Part shown: piece by piece, positions 27,328-39,479 of the stretch | How the letters are laid out: each line of letters begins with the position of its first letter | Numbering within the stretch: the stretch's first letter is position 1 | Assembly: GCA_019925095.2 (NCBI GenBank) | Contig: CM034411.1 | Location: forward strand, 1,957,001-2,021,000 | Direction: 5' to 3' | Source of the DNA: Dendrolimus kikuchii | Lineage: Eukaryota > Arthropoda > Insecta > Lepidoptera > Lasiocampidae | DNA: 64,000 bases | The notes under the pieces: generated by a model | What the model saw: only the letters and a program-made list of their open reading frames with translations | Told to the model about the DNA's origin: nothing | The model's database searches: none | Program-made: the position numbers and the translations under genes

Positions 27328-27680
27328 CTAGCTGCGCCCGCGGTTTTACCCGCGTTGTAATGGAAAATCGTTATATTTTGGATAATTTAGACTATATCTT
27401 TATAATTTATAGCCTATGTGTCATTCTGATGTGTAAGCTATATTATTGTAAAGTTTCATCAAAATCCATTCTGTAGTTTTTGTGTGAAAGAGTAACAAAC
27501 ATACATTCTTACAAACTTTCGCGTTTATTTATAGAGATGAACTGTTATGAACAGATCCGAACTTTTCTAGGTTAGACGACTAAGGCAGGCGCTCTGCTTC
27601 GCTTCGTTCCCGCCTTTAGCCTTCGTTGTAATTTTTTTCATAACCACCCAAAATTCACTTCATATCCCAAATAATAAATA
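27328..27680 (+). repeat. TAGCTG-class repeat plus a second adjoining repeat
   Basis: 27328-27540 is nearly identical to 3093-3325. 27548-27680 (gctctgcttcgcttcgttcc, ataaccacccaaaattcact) reappears in reverse at 35418-35555, again next to a TAGCTG-class copy, so the two may form one composite. Confidence 0.72.
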
Positions 27681-27702
27681 AAATAAAAGTGCTTCATATC
27701 TA

Positions 27703-27810
27703 TACCGCCTGCCAAGCAGCCTTGGACAAGCGTGGAGGGTATACTGTCCATGCCCTTATAATGGGGGGCCCGAGCCCAGCAGTGGGACATTTATACGTTG
27801 TTATTATTTA
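27703..27810 (+). mobile_element. tRNA-derived SINE, 3' fragment
   Basis: gccaagcagccttggacaag through cccagcagtgggacatttat, the SINE body without its head. 27811-28139 holds nothing definite. Confidence 0.85.
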
Positions 27811-28139
27811 TATATCTATACCGCACCCTAAATTCAGTCAATTTATATCTTAAAATATGTGGTAATATGCGAGCCGAGATAGTGAACTCCGTGTAGGTAG
27901 GCCCTTAGTTGCTTATGGAGCGACTGGACGCTCGTTTAAGTGGCATTTTTAAAAATGTGTCATAATTTGGAATTAAGACTATAATTGTTCAATTATTTGA
28001 GTCTCAAATAGTAATGCCGCATTATTTATATTATGCCCATTTCGACAGCAGCATGCAGGAAAGTGGGCAACACTAGTTCTAGGCTCGTACTGCCCGTTTT
28101 CCTTGCTACTTAACCCGGGTGCTGCCCGTCACTAATAAG

Positions 28140-28560
28140 ATTGTATGTAAAAACAGTTTTTGGCAATTTGTTGTGGAGTAAACAACCATTATGGTCCTAA
28201 GGCTAATAAATTTCGTGACGCTTTTTTCTTTTTGATGACGCAGGGGGAATGTCTTTTCTTGGGACACCATCCTCGGGTCTAGGGTTAGGCTCTAAACCGA
28301 GGGATGTGTGGGGGGACTCTTGAACGGCCATCTGCTCACTATGCCTCCGAGCAATGGACCGGGGGATGTTGTCCCTCAAACTACCAACTAAACATAACCT
28401 GCGCCCCTCTCCTATGCGGTTTTATGGGGTGCCACAGGAACTAGACCATAGGTACTACATCTGTGACATACCGACGCCTGGCTACTCTCACTTAGGGTAC
28501 CTTCTTCACCAACAGGGGGTCGGTCGGGATCGAGTTTGGCGACCCCTGTACTAGAGCTAT
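28140..28560. other. GC-rich unclassified stretch
   Basis: Contains agggatgtgtggggggact, caacagggggtcggtcgg and gatcgagtttggcgacccct. It may be part of a retroelement, but no second copy occurs here and no domain is recognisable. 28561-29775 is AT-rich with no feature I can support. Confidence 0.3.
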
Positions 28561-29775
28561 GTAGGGTGTATTGTATAAATATTAATCTACCAAAAGTGAA
28601 TTGTCAAGCTTCCAAAATATTCAATAGTCAATATTTTTATATTTGCTGGAGCAAAAAAAAAATTAGATGTACTTTTGTAAATGCGATTACTGGCCAAGTC
28701 TATTTGACATTACATATATACCATGTTTTTCCTTGTAAGATAATTTTTTGGAGCAAAAAGTTAAATTGTGTCTTAACCCTTAAGACAATTATCGATACAC
28801 CAAAAAGCCGCAAGACTAACACTATCACTATCTCGGAATATACCAAGAAAATATATCCATTTCATACAAATCATGCAACTCCCATATAAACAGAGTGAGA
28901 CGACAACACAATTAACGATCACGTGCACAAACGCGATCTGCACTCTCATCGCGGACACATGTGCTAATAGTGAGCTAAAGGGTTGAGATGATTAATATAA
29001 AACATACATTGTGCCGAGCCCAAATCACTGGTCGGCAAAAAAATCACTCTTAACTATTGTCATTTTTCTTATACTTTCTCTACACTTTTGAATATAATTA
29101 TAATTAGGCCTTTTTTGTCGCTTCTTTTTTGGGGGCACGCTAATTCTCGAAAGTTCTAAGTCTATATTTTTTTTTGTTTCAAAGAAGCGGAGACCTCCAA
29201 AAAACCATTTCTTTTTTTGTAAAGGTTACAAAATTTGTTTTTTTTTTTCAGTTTTTATGGCAATTTTTCGATATTTTCGAAATATCCTTTAAGAGCACTG
29301 CGTGCCCCCCCTACGAATAAAGCCCTGATTATAATATTAAAAAAATTGTACCGCTTCCATTTTTTTTATATTTGATGTTTTTAATTAAGCGTTTTCCTTG
29401 CTCTATTACTTACAAAACGCATATTTAATTATTGTGTCAATATCAGATTTAATTCCTCTGAAAACAATTAAAATCATCAAAAGTATATGTCACATTATTG
29501 ATAGTCATTTCAGTTTTGCCAGTTTGCACTTTTTTCCCTTTTTATGCATTCTATTGTAATTTCGTTGCAAATCATGTAACAAAGATCTGCTAGTAATCAT
29601 TCTGACCATTTTCCGTTGCATCGTTTTTCTCTATATAATATATCTCGCTAGAATATGTCATCACATTCATGAGATATTGATTAAAGATTTGCGGAAAGCA
29701 AATCTACTGACATGATGGTATTTTGGAGCTTGATAAGAGGAAAAGGGCATAAGTAGTAAAAATTTAAAAAAAAAA

Positions 29776-30031
29776 TACGTTCAACGCGTTCCATTAGTAG
29801 CTCATAAAGGCCAAAATGCTCCGTTAGCCGTTCCACTGGGCGATCGCGGTCGTTGTGGTCGTGGCGAAAATGTCACTAATGACGTCATCATTTTCGATCA
29901 CACAACGCTCACAGCGACTCATGTCAAGAGGTGGGTCGAATAACTGTTCCACTTGAGTTTACGATTGTGACGCCGGAAAGCAAGTGGAACGGGATAAATC
30001 GCGGTCGTTCTGAGTCTCTAATGGAACGTAA
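29776..30031. mobile_element. PIF/Harbinger-like MITE, copy 3
   Basis: Ends acgcgttccattag and ctaatggaacgt; TGACGTCA at 29880-29887; atgtcaagaggtgggtcgaa present. The region between the halves is deleted compared with copy 2. Confidence 0.78.
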
Positions 30032-30425
30032 CTAAAACAGATCCAAAATTGACATGTCAAATTCTATATATTGAAAGAGGATTTGGTTGCCGACCATGGC
30101 ATTGGGGGAAGGTAAAAGAAGAGAAAAATGATTTCCTACTGTCATATTTAACTTTAGACGCGGCTTAAGTTGCTTAAGACATTTAAAACTCATTAAACAG
30201 TATAACTCATAGCAAAATTCCTTTTTGTAATATACTAAAATGATCTAAGGAAAAACAATGGTATATATTGTGTTTCATTGGAAAGATCATTTTGGTACAG
30301 CACACACGATTTTTGTTATCAAATATAACATTGAAATGTGTAAATCAACTTTAACAATATCTAAAGTTAAATATTAAATTCTTTTTTTTTTAAACAACCA
30401 TCTGTACACACAAATCACAATATAA

Positions 30426-30812
30426 CTAATGGAAGAGAGAGCATGAAAGTAGAGTAAACGCGGTCGAGATGCGAGCACTGCGCAAGATCTGCGGAGTGAC
30501 GCTCGCGGACCGCGTTCCTAATACCGAAGTAAGAAAGAGAGTTGGTCTGAAAGAGAGTGTCGGGGTGAAGGTAAGGAAAGGAATGCTCCGGTGGTTCGGG
30601 CATGATGAAAGAATGACTAAACAGATATACAATGCACGACACACCTTCATTGAACAAATTGATCGTGTACTAGCAGAAGGTGATGTCAGAAGCCTTAAGA
30701 ACAGACGAGCGTGCATGACTTGTAAGGTGTGTAAGAATAAGCCTGAATGGCGCTCTGTTGTTCGTGCCTACCCCGCAAGGGACCTGGCGTGAAGTTATGT
30801 ATGTATGTAATA
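30426..30812 (+). mobile_element. RTE-like LINE fragment (TATG family)
   Basis: Encodes AVEMRALRKICGVTLADRVP, VRKGMLRWFGHDERMTKQIY and VVRAYPARDLA-stop with two internal deletions, then (TATG)n. No clear duplication. Confidence 0.9.
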
Positions 30813-31033
30813 TATTATAAACGGCCTTTCTCTTTTGTTTCACAAAAGGAAGTGTCGTCTTCATCGACTTACTTTTCCTTCTGTGCTTTGGGTAGTTTTA
30901 GAGAAATTAAGATAAAAGATTTTAAATTGAAAGTAATGTCTATCAACTTGGCCAGAATATATAGTATTGGAAGAGCGCTGGTTGGTTTAGACGTATCAAT
31001 TATAAGTGAATTTTAACTAAATTTTAAGTGACT

Positions 31034-31346
31034 AAAGGTTGATTTACACTGCATTAGTTAAGTAATTAGTTAACTGGCTAATTAAGTCATTATCGTTTGG
31101 CCAGAAATTTCCAGTTAAGTAATAAGCTGTCTATTTATAGCTGATGCCTATATCTTGCTATTCTTTTGATAGAAATTTAACATTTTGCGTAAGAAGCTTA
31201 TGTTAAGTTTTAACCACTAGTATAGTAAATGAATTTTTAGTAAAATATGGAAACCGGCCATTAGTAAATGTCTTTCCAAACGTTTATAAGAACTTATTCG
31301 CAAGTGGACTAACTACTTAAGTTATTTTAATGTGAATCAGCCTTTG
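31034..31346. mobile_element. MITE with ~35-bp inverted ends
   Basis: Left aaaggttgatttacactgca and right (reverse) caaaggctgattcacatt pair through ttaagta. The inner aaaccggccattagtaaatg block resembles the MITE at 37405. Confidence 0.75.
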
Positions 31347-32039
31347 ATGCATGTAAGCGATAATTTTAGTAATAAGTTGCATTTGAAATTTTGTTTTAAT
31401 TATTGCCTGAAGTACTCACCATCTAAGGACGTATGCAACACGCCCTCTAGAATGGATATGGATAGTTAAAAATGAATTATCTATTTACGTACTTAATACG
31501 TGTAAACCAGCCACAAATGACTAAACAATATCTCCAGTGCTGAGTTTAGTGTAATAAATACCAAATCGTATATTAACTTGTATAGTATATAATAATACCA
31601 AGATATATTTTGAGATTACGTGTCATATAATGTAACGATGTGTATATTTGTGGGGCCTTGTTGACTACGTTCTTTTTTTTATGTCGTTAATTAAGAAAAA
31701 GAACGTAGTGTAACGCCCTGTTATATTTCTTTTTTCTAATATTTTTTTAAATGTGTAACTTTTTAGTAATAATAAATCTTAGGAAAGAATTACTAATTAG
31801 TATTTTCATTGCTATTTTATACCATAGTTTTAAAGAGTCCTAACTATGTGCAGCCCCGGACCTTGAATTATTTCGAGGGGGGCTATAACTGAAATATTCC
31901 GCCCCCGCTCGCCTATATTTTGACCTTAATCATCATCATCATTTCAGCCATCGGATGCCTATATCTATATTACGATAAAAGTAAAAGTAGCTCAAGATAT
32001 GTTTGGCGCTCCCTCCTTGAGTTTTTTCTGTATCCGCCA

Positions 32040-32368
32040 CTGCCGCCACGCTTGTCCAAGGCGGCTTGGCAGGTTTGACACGTCGGTTATCTTGATGTGC
32101 AGGTTTCATCACGATGTTTTTCTTTATCGTCGCTAGCACTAATTGTAACAATATGCACATTAGGTCAGATAACGGCCTAAGTGGTGCATGCGTGTTGTGT
32201 TCCGGCATTAGTGACCAGGTTCCAGTCTCCGTTAAGAGAGCAGCAGCGCATTTGTAGCACCTTTGGTGTTGCAAATGTCCATAGGCGATGGTAACCGCTT
32301 TCCATCAAGTGGGCCGTCTGCCTGTCTGCTGAACTCCTGCTATAAAAAAAATGCGTTCCGGCCAGGAT
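32040..32368 (-). mobile_element. tRNA-derived SINE split by an Element A insertion
   Basis: SINE body 32040-32196 reversed up to gtggtgcatgcgt; the interrupted sequence resumes at 32350 with atgcgttccggccagg. See the nested entry. Confidence 0.88.
32197..32349 (+). mobile_element. Element A, 5'-truncated, inserted into a SINE
   Basis: Starts gttgtgttccggcattag, ends gctgaactcctgctataaaaaaa, and is flanked by the 6-bp repeat atgcgt that belongs to the SINE. This shows poly(A)-tailed, 5'-truncating retrotransposition. 32400-32780 holds nothing certain. Confidence 0.9.
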
Positions 32369-32789
32369 TAAGAATATGCAACGAAATGTAAATAAAAGAA
32401 AGAACGATTTATGTACGTCTTACTGGGAGGCATATAAAAGTATTAGAGGTGAGGTGAGGCGAGGTGTGCGCGGAGGGAAACACGGGGGCCTCACGAGGAG
32501 TGCGGGTGTGCCGTTTTTATATATGGTGTATTAAAGTTTACGCCGCCGGTCAACCCCCAGTGCGTATCTCTTGTTTAAAGAGCAGGCGGTACAGGTTACA
32601 TTGTATTAATTTTTTATGTATTTGCCCCCGGAAGATTTACTTCATTTTATATCGCAAACTATACCATCCCCCGTCTGTCTGTAAACTACATCAATGACAA
32701 AACTTGCCAAAAATGACAATATAGATGACATATGGACCAAGTGGTCCAGTAGACTTAGTGGACTCGTGGACCAAGTGGACAAACACCAC

Positions 32790-33125
32790 AAAACCTATCC
32801 TAGTTTCCGGGATAACCTTGACATATATCTATCCAATTATCCGGGATAAAATGTATCCCTTGGCTACCCTCGGTATTAAAATTACATATGTTCCGAGTTT
32901 CAGCCAAATCGGTCCAATAGTCTTTCCATAAAAGGATAACAAACAGAGAGACAAATATATTTTTTCCCCGGAAACTCAAATTTTTCGGGATAAAAAGCAT
33001 CCTATGTTTATCCTCGGCTTCGAATATATATATACTGAGTGTCAGCCAAATCGTTCCAGTAATTTTTCCGTGAAAACGAAACAGACAGACAGTTACTTTC
33101 GCATTTATAATATTAATAAGAATAT
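32790..33125 (+). repeat. TAGCTG-class repeat, two internal units
   Basis: Repeats gggataaaatgtatcc / gggataaaaagcatcc, 'agccaaatcg-tcca' and 'aaacagacagacag', ending ataatattaataa. Confidence 0.65.
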
Positions 33126-33899
33126 CTATGCTTGCCGTTCATTTGCGAAAGGCCGCTGTGGAGATCGAACGTTCGCGGCTACAATATCATCGGACTACGA
33201 AACTAAAAAAGCATTAATGGAATATACTTCATATCTTACACTACTGAACAGATCTTTGTGATTTTTTTTGTTTAAAGTTTGCAGAATTTTCCACCCCACA
33301 ATTAAAAAGTTTAGAGACAAATACACACGCTTTTTACGGCTGAAAAGAGCTAAAACGTCTCTACTCTATTAACCTAGCGCATCAAACACCTTTCAGGTGG
33401 AAAAATCGCAAAAACAGGATCTTTCGAGTTCCCGCCAATCGATTTTTATTTTTTAATACAATCTGAAGCAAAGACCCTTGAATTCTTGTTCTGTGTTCTG
33501 AAGTGTTGCCTTCGAAATTAACTGTCATCTCAAAATCTGTCAACTTGTTACATATCCAAAACTTCGTTTTCGACCAGTGTGACCATGTGTGGCAGTCCTG
33601 CCATTTTGGCAGGATTGACCTCTTTTTCGCTTCTGGCATGATCGGCAGACGTTTTATGAAACCTGGCAGTTTGGGGTACATAAAATAAATTCCGTTTCGG
33701 CAACTGACCATTGCTAGTTTGTATTTCCCTATACTTTTCGTGTTATGTTTGTATCACATTCATTTATCAACTTTAAAACTTCGTACAGAAAGTTGATAAT
33801 CATGAAACAAGTATTCATAAACAGGAGTTCATGCCCGATTGAATTAGAATATGAATTAGATTTTTTTAAGGTGCTAATATCTTGTTAGTGATGTTTCTT

Positions 33900-34131
33900 G
33901 GGCGATAGTTATTAATATTGCGATATTCGCAAAGGCATTGCTATGCTTACCAATGTCTAACGCTGCGTGCGAAAAATTATTCTCTGAAATAAACTTACTT
34001 AAGACGAAAACGCGTAACAAGTTTATAAACAAACATGTAGCATCTATCTTGCACGTTAAACAAGAAATTGGTGAACATGGCGATTGCATTGCATTTAAAC
34101 CAACCAAAGATATATGTTATGTCGGATAAAT
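33900..34131 (+). pseudogene. hAT transposase C-terminal dimerisation relic
   Basis: The frame reads WAIVINIAIFAKALLCLPMS, NAACEKLFSEINLLKTKTRN then KFINKHVASILHV and a stop at 34129. LP-SNA-CE--FS--N--KTK-RN is the hATC signature of hAT and ZBED-like transposases. Only the last ~75 residues remain and the upstream sequence is not in frame, so it is a fragment. It ends 250 bp before the reductase start. Confidence 0.82.
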
Positions 34132-34385
34132 AAAACCATGTATAAAGATAAAGAATATGGTGTTACTTGCAATGTTTAATTATAATTTAATAAAAGTATA
34201 GCTTATTTTATGTGTATTTTTATTTTTTTGGTTTATTACAACGGTAAATAAAGTTTGCAAGATTTAGGTATTTTTTACTACAGACTGGAAGGTTTTAACC
34301 GAAGTAAGGTAGAATCTGTAGTTACGAGATGGTCACACAGTCACATTGTTTTCGCCGTTAGTCAAAGTATATTTCTGTTGTTAAA

Positions 34386-35019
34386 ATGTCTGCAAAAGTA
34401 GCAGTTGTTACCGGGTCTAATAAAGGCATTGGTTTTGCGATAGTTCGCGGTCTTTGTAAGCGTTTTGACGGTGTTGTTTACCTTACATCCCGGGACGAAG
34501 AGCGTGGAAAAACCGCAGTTGCAGAATTAAACAAAGAGGGTTTGAGCCCAAACTATCACCAACTCGATGTGACTGATAAGAAAAGTTTGGAGAACTTTAG
34601 AGATTACATCAAAAGTAAATACGACGGCATAGACGTTTTGGTTAACAATGCCGCTATTGCTTTTAAAGGCTCATCTCGCGAGCCGGTTAATGTTCAAGCG
34701 GAACAAACTCTTTTCGTAAATTACTTCTCTCTAGTATCCACCTGTGAGATATTGTTCCCGATTATCAAAAATGGTGGGAGGGTTGTTAATCTCTCTAGTT
34801 CTTGCGGCCATTTGAGCCGTATACCAAATGAGGAGTTGAGAAATAAGCTAAAAAGTCCTACTTTGACTGTTGAAGAGTTATCAGAGTTAATGCAGCAGTA
34901 TATTGATGCTGCTAAGCAAGGGACTCATTCAGCTATGTGGGGGAATTCCTCATATGTAGTTTCTAAAGTAGGAGTGTCTGCACTTACTAAAATACAGCAG
35001 AGAATGTTGAATGATAGAG
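34386..35019 (+). CDS. carbonyl reductase-like exon 1
   Basis: Encodes residues 1-211 plus one base: the Rossmann cofactor half and both the catalytic Ser and YxxxK. The reading frame stays open through the donor for another 69 codons to 35228, running into a LINE tail with AATAAA (see findings). Confidence 0.95.
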
Positions 35020-37265
35020 GTAAGCAGATATCAAACTATTTTCTAATGAATAACTTCATTAAAGGTTGTCTGGAAGGAATCACTCCCAGCAATAAGACTG
35101 CCCATTGTACTTATCATTACAACTGTATGTACGAATTCTTTTGTAACATTGTATGCAATAAAGAATATTTTATTCATTTATGTTATAAATTTAGATCTTC
35201 ATTTGCATATTATTACAACATATTTTAGTTGACCTTGAGTTAGCAAGTTGTTTTTTTACCATTTGGACAGATTGATAGGTTATTCACTCCTTGCAACCAT
35301 ACTAATATATGAAATTAAGTTTGTTCTTTTTTATTCTTAACTATAAACTAATAATTCTGAAACAGTACATCCCTGTACTCTAATTATGGGTTTGGCATAA
35401 ATATATAGACGCTTTTATTTATTATTTAAGATATAAAGTGAACTTTGGGTGGTTATAAAAAAAGTAACCACGAAGGCTAAGATGGGAGCTCTGCTTCGCT
35501 TCACTCCGCCTTAACCTTCTAAACTATATGAAAAAAGTTCAGATTTATTCATCTATACTAATATTATAAAGAGGTAAAGTTTGTGAATTTGTAGGGGGTA
35601 TTCTCTGAAACTACTGATTCGATTTAAAAATTTTTTTCACCATTGGCAAGCTACACTATCCCCAGTTGACATAGGCTATATTATATATTCAAAAAAAATT
35701 AGGGATCCTTACTAAAACTCCAATAGTAACCTAAGGTGTAAAAAATTACCTAAAATCGTATGCACTGCGAAAACTATTGATGATAGAATAAAAGAATGTA
35801 CTACGACTTTGCAGAACACATCATTATTTACAAAAAGTGTTGCGACATCATATGTCTAACTATTATAGTTATGCCACAATAAGTGTTCTTTTATTTTAAA
35901 AAATTAATTAAAATGCCGCCGCTGGAAAAGGCTCTTTATTTGGTATTTTGGTATTCATCCTTATCAAAATAATTTTTTTCATATTCAAGACTGCTTCAAT
36001 ACCTTTATGTAACTTTTTAAATTATTCAATTCGGACATTCCATTCAAAAGATATCACGAGTTTAAAAATGTTAAGTATTAGAAAAAAGTTGCGTGGTTGA
36101 CGTGCAGCGCACCCTAATCGGCTAGATAGGCTTATGCGATGTAGGCATCACTGGGGTAGGGGCAGTACGGAAAATATTTTGAATTCGCTTAGTAGGTAAT
36201 TAAACTCAACAAAAAATAAAGAGGTATGTAAAGTCATCTAGTAATAAATAAATGTACCTTATAACTATACCCCTAAAATAATTTCTATAACATGTTTAAA
36301 AATAATAGTTTGTTGTCCACCCATAGAGAAGAGTTCTGTGGAGTTGTGCTAATATTTTGTCATTTAACTAGGAACCCTAAAAGACAGTTACATTAATTTT
36401 TTTATTGGTTCACCATGAAACAGAGACAGCATTGAGAAGCAGTGATAATACATTATATGTTTTTCACCAAACTAGTCGAAAGAAAATTCTCTCTGTCACA
36501 CTCTAAACAAAAAATTACAACTACTGAACCGATAATGATAATGGTTGGCAGATCTTCACTGCCTGAGGCTAGGCTTCTTTACACCACATCTTTGCTCAGA
36601 CCCTGTTGTAACATATCAATTTTACTAATATAAATTTAAAATGTGCTTATCATCAGGATGTGTATTAGGAGATACAAGTGTTCTTTACTTATCAAAAAAT
36701 ACTTTTTTTTAATTGTATTGAGTTCAGAAGACAGGCAGATCGTCCATTAGATGGAAAGTGGTCACCATCACCTATGAACATTTGCAGCATCAAAGGTGCC
36801 ACAAATGCGCTGCTGCTCTCTTAAGGGATACTGGCCCCTAAAGCCGGAACACAACTCAAGGTTGTTATGGCAGCATACTTTACACCACGGATGGTAGCCA
36901 TCCAGTCAGGTAACCTAGCTGTGGGTTGTTTTGTTGCCTCTTACGACAGGCCGCCCGGCCGCAGGAAATTGTATTCTTTCTCCATTCCTGCACGGATAAC
37001 AACGAATAATTATATGGGTAATGTGGCAAAAAACTTAAAAAAGTTCTAATAACATTTCTTTCCAGATATAAAAGTAAATGCAGTACATCCAGGATATGTT
37101 GACACAGACATGACATCTCACAGAGGACCTTTAACCATTGATCAGGGAGCCTCGGCGCCTCTGTTCCTTGCTCTTGATGCTCCAGACACCGTCAAAGGGG
37201 AATATGTTTGGTATACCAGCAAAATTGTGAACTGGGATGGAGCTATGCCCGATGAAACATATTAA
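34386..37265 (+). CDS. carbonyl reductase [NADPH] 1-like short-chain dehydrogenase, two exons, complete
   Basis: Exons 34386-35019 and 37066-37265 join (G|AT = Asp) to 277 residues, the usual length of the CBR1 family. Visible: the cofactor loop TGSNKGIG (residues 9-16), NNAA (87-90), catalytic Ser within NLSSSCG (about 139), and YVVSK (Tyr190, Lys194); the second exon carries the NAVHPGYVDTDM substrate-side segment and ends WDGAMPDETY. Such cytosolic monomeric SDRs reduce carbonyls, quinones and xenobiotic ketones with NADPH; the true substrate cannot be read from sequence. The start fits (aaaATGTC, no in-frame ATG upstream in the ORF). The donor AGAG|GTAAGC and acceptor tctttccag are good. 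The 2.0-kb intron holds a LINE tail, diverged repeats and a reverse Element A copy. The gene stands alone. Confidence 0.95.
35057..35175 (+). mobile_element. LINE hairpin tail in the reductase intron
   Basis: ggttgtctggaaggaatcac, an imperfect hairpin, then AATAAAG at 35157. Same orientation as the gene, so it offers a polyadenylation signal 140 bp after the donor. Confidence 0.78.
35418..35690 (-). repeat. reverse composite repeat matching 27328-27680
   Basis: Reverse of the gctctgcttcgcttc element followed by a TAGCTG-class end (taatattataaagaggtaaa). 35700-36700 shows nothing else definite. Confidence 0.65.
36703..36999 (-). mobile_element. Element A, full length, in the reductase intron
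   Basis: Reverse copy from poly(T) to tccattcctgcacgg; its 5' end lies 67 bp before the acceptor of exon 2. Confidence 0.9.
37066..37265 (+). CDS. carbonyl reductase-like exon 2
   Basis: Encodes DIKVNAVHPGYVDTDMTS through EYVWYTSKIVNWD and the stop. It starts 67 bp after a reverse Element A insertion in the intron, yet keeps a normal pyrimidine tract. Confidence 0.94.
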
Positions 37266-37404
37266 CAAAAAATATTTCAGCATTGTATGAATGAATGAAA
37301 ACATTTCAGCATTAAATGAATGAATGAAAACTCTTCATTGCTCAGCATCAAATTAGGATTAATGCCTGCATTGTAGATCATCATATGAAACTACTTAACC
37401 AACT

Positions 37405-37556
37405 TAAAGCTGGTTCCTATATCTTTCCAACCGTTTATATTCCTTACTATTAATTAAAATTTGACATTAGCTCCATACAAGTAAAGTCAAACTCAACTGA
37501 TGGTAAGGTAAGTGAATGAATAGTAAGATATAGGAACCGGCCATTAATGGAACTCT
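37405..37556. mobile_element. small MITE
   Basis: Inverted ends ctggttcctatatctt and aagatataggaaccgg, 150 bp, just downstream of the reductase gene. Relatives: part of 31034-31346, and 60538-60672. Confidence 0.75.
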
Positions 37557-37670
37557 ACATACAGCTAGGTTATTAAAATCAAATCATATATATTTTACAT
37601 TAGACACAGTCATGAACAGATGTTACAGTCCATTAAAAATGTTGATAGTTTCTTGTGTGAAAGCCATAGT

Positions 37671-37905
37671 ATATACATACATACATACATAACTTCACGC
37701 CAGTTCCCTTGCGGGGTAAGCACGAGCAAGAGTGTCATTCAGGCTTATTCTTACACACCTCACTTGCTTCTTTGACATTCATAACTCTTGTCATGCACGC
37801 TCGTCTGTTCTTAAGGCTCCTGATATCACCTTCTGCTAGTACACGATCGACTTGATCATGGAAGGTTTGTCGTGGCTTTCCACGACTTCTGAATCCATCC
37901 ATAGT
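37671..37905 (-). mobile_element. RTE-like LINE fragment with 11-bp target-site duplication
   Basis: Direct repeats aaagccatagt at 37660-37670 and 37906-37916; (TATG)n tail at the low end; coding tail with small deletions. Confidence 0.92.
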
Positions 37906-37964
37906 AAAGCCATAGTGGCATGCAAAATAGTTTTAACAGTAAGATGTAAGTACAATTTATAAAA

Positions 37965-38440
37965 AGAGAGAGAGATAACACTTTATTGCACACCAAAATA
38001 TACTATTACAAAAACAGACCATATTTACAATATTTTCTAGGCAATATAATAGGTGGCCGCTCAAAGCAACCTCTTCCAGGCAACCTAAATCAAAGAAATT
38101 TGAATCAGGCGATGTAGGTGGTGCAGAAAAAAGACAATAGATACATAAATACTCGAACTAATTTAAGAAATAAATATACAAATATATACATAGTCATATA
38201 TATACACATATACAATAATATATTTCAAAATACATAAGTTATTATAATAAATGTATTAGCATGATTATATTATGTTAATCAGACAGCTATTTGTGGACAG
38301 ATAGTGTTTTCTGAGCAAATTTCTAAATGTGGGTAAGGATTTGGCCTCTCTGACAGTAAGAGGCAGCATATTCCAAAGTTTGACAGCCTGCACTGTAAAA
38401 GAATTATCATAATAAGGATGTTGTATCCCCTGGGTTAGAC
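37965..38440 (-). mobile_element. LINE ORF2 C-terminus, 3' UTR and tail
   Basis: On the minus strand 38420-38290 reads SFTVQAVKLWNMLPLTVREA then KSLPTFRNLLRKHYLSTNS, an uninterrupted LINE end. Then the UTR, a diverged hairpin tail, and (TC)n at 37967-37976 with AATAAAG. Confidence 0.85.
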
Positions 38441-38504
38441 ACTGCAGTCACTTTTTTTTTGTGCTGCCATTAGAATTCTACTATTACTATATAATTAAAA
38501 TTGC

Positions 38505-38776
38505 CAGATACTTGTCACAATCGTAGTTCTGCCGATTTCGGTATTCTGTTAATTCCAATGGCGTACCCGTGCCACGACACTCAAAAAATCGCAAAATAAA
38601 TGTTTAAATTTTTAGTAACTTATACTAATTCATTTCTGCTATTATTCCGCTGCGATGATATCGAAAAGATATTGTGGATTTAGTAAAATGCGAAGTTTTG
38701 ATTTTATCGCAATGAAATCGCACTTTGCAAATAATTTTGCATCGCCGAGATAATTGAGATAGCAGAATTGGGCTCC
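38505..38776. mobile_element. GGGGCCCAAT-ended MITE, copy 1 (left end lost)
   Basis: Shares tttcggtattctgttaattc, tattccgctgcgatgatatc and the terminal agcagaattgggct with 41521-41891 and 55133-55465. Confidence 0.72.
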
Positions 38777-38939
38777 AGATGTTATCTTCATGGCAGTCAG
38801 AACGAAGTTTCGCTGGCATATTGTAATTAATGAATAATATCATTCAAATGCTTCAAACAGAATGTTCACTAGATTAAAACATTAATTAAAAAATTGAAAA
38901 TTGACAGTACTTGCATGAAGTTATGTCAAATTTTAACCA

Positions 38940-39170
38940 GTTCTTTAATATTTGATGGAATTCTTCGACAACGCCGCTTTGTAACGACGCGTCGGTGAGG
39001 GGGCTTCGAGCATGAGCTCTTTGCCCCGGCTGCAGCTCGGAGGGCGACTACCCTCCGGTAACGTGGTGTGGGAGCCGCCGTAGTGTCGGCGGCTCGCACG
39101 TGCCAATCAGCGGCTCTCGTTGGCCATCGCGGGCTTCGCGTTGGCTACGTCCGCGTTTAATAATTACATC
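38940..39170. other. GC-rich unclassified stretch
   Basis: gagggggcttcgagcatgag through cgcgttggctacgtccgcg stands out from AT-rich flanks. It resembles retroelement 3' UTR in character, but no copy or domain is seen here. 39171-39480 is plain. Confidence 0.3.
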
Positions 39171-39479
39171 ACAGCTTCATGATATGCACCAACACAAATC
39201 GTTCATTATCACATCAAGTGATGCGAAGAAAATAAAATTGTGTAAAATTGTTAAAATCTATATAGTAAATATATTTTATTTATCTAATATTGGTTTTATT
39301 TATCCTTGTTATAATAAAGAGGAATAAAGTTCTATTTCCTATATTTGTACTTTGCGTCCCTCTGCGTATTTTACCATCTGTATAGCCTCTATAACGGGGA
39401 GGATTTGATTGATCTTGTTTTGCAAAGAAGGGAGTGGCGTAATTCTATTGATAAGGCTGTTGCTGCCTTCGAAACGCTG

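Noticed and set aside
33382..33711. 109-codon minus-strand ORF with CHTWSHW and KFWICNK
   Set aside because: Weakly reminiscent of a BED-type finger, but the ligand spacing does not fit and it is on the opposite strand to the nearby hAT relic.
34386..35228. 280-codon reading of the carbonyl reductase as a single exon
   Set aside because: The last 69 codons come from intron and LINE tail; the spliced form restores the family's C-terminus and length.
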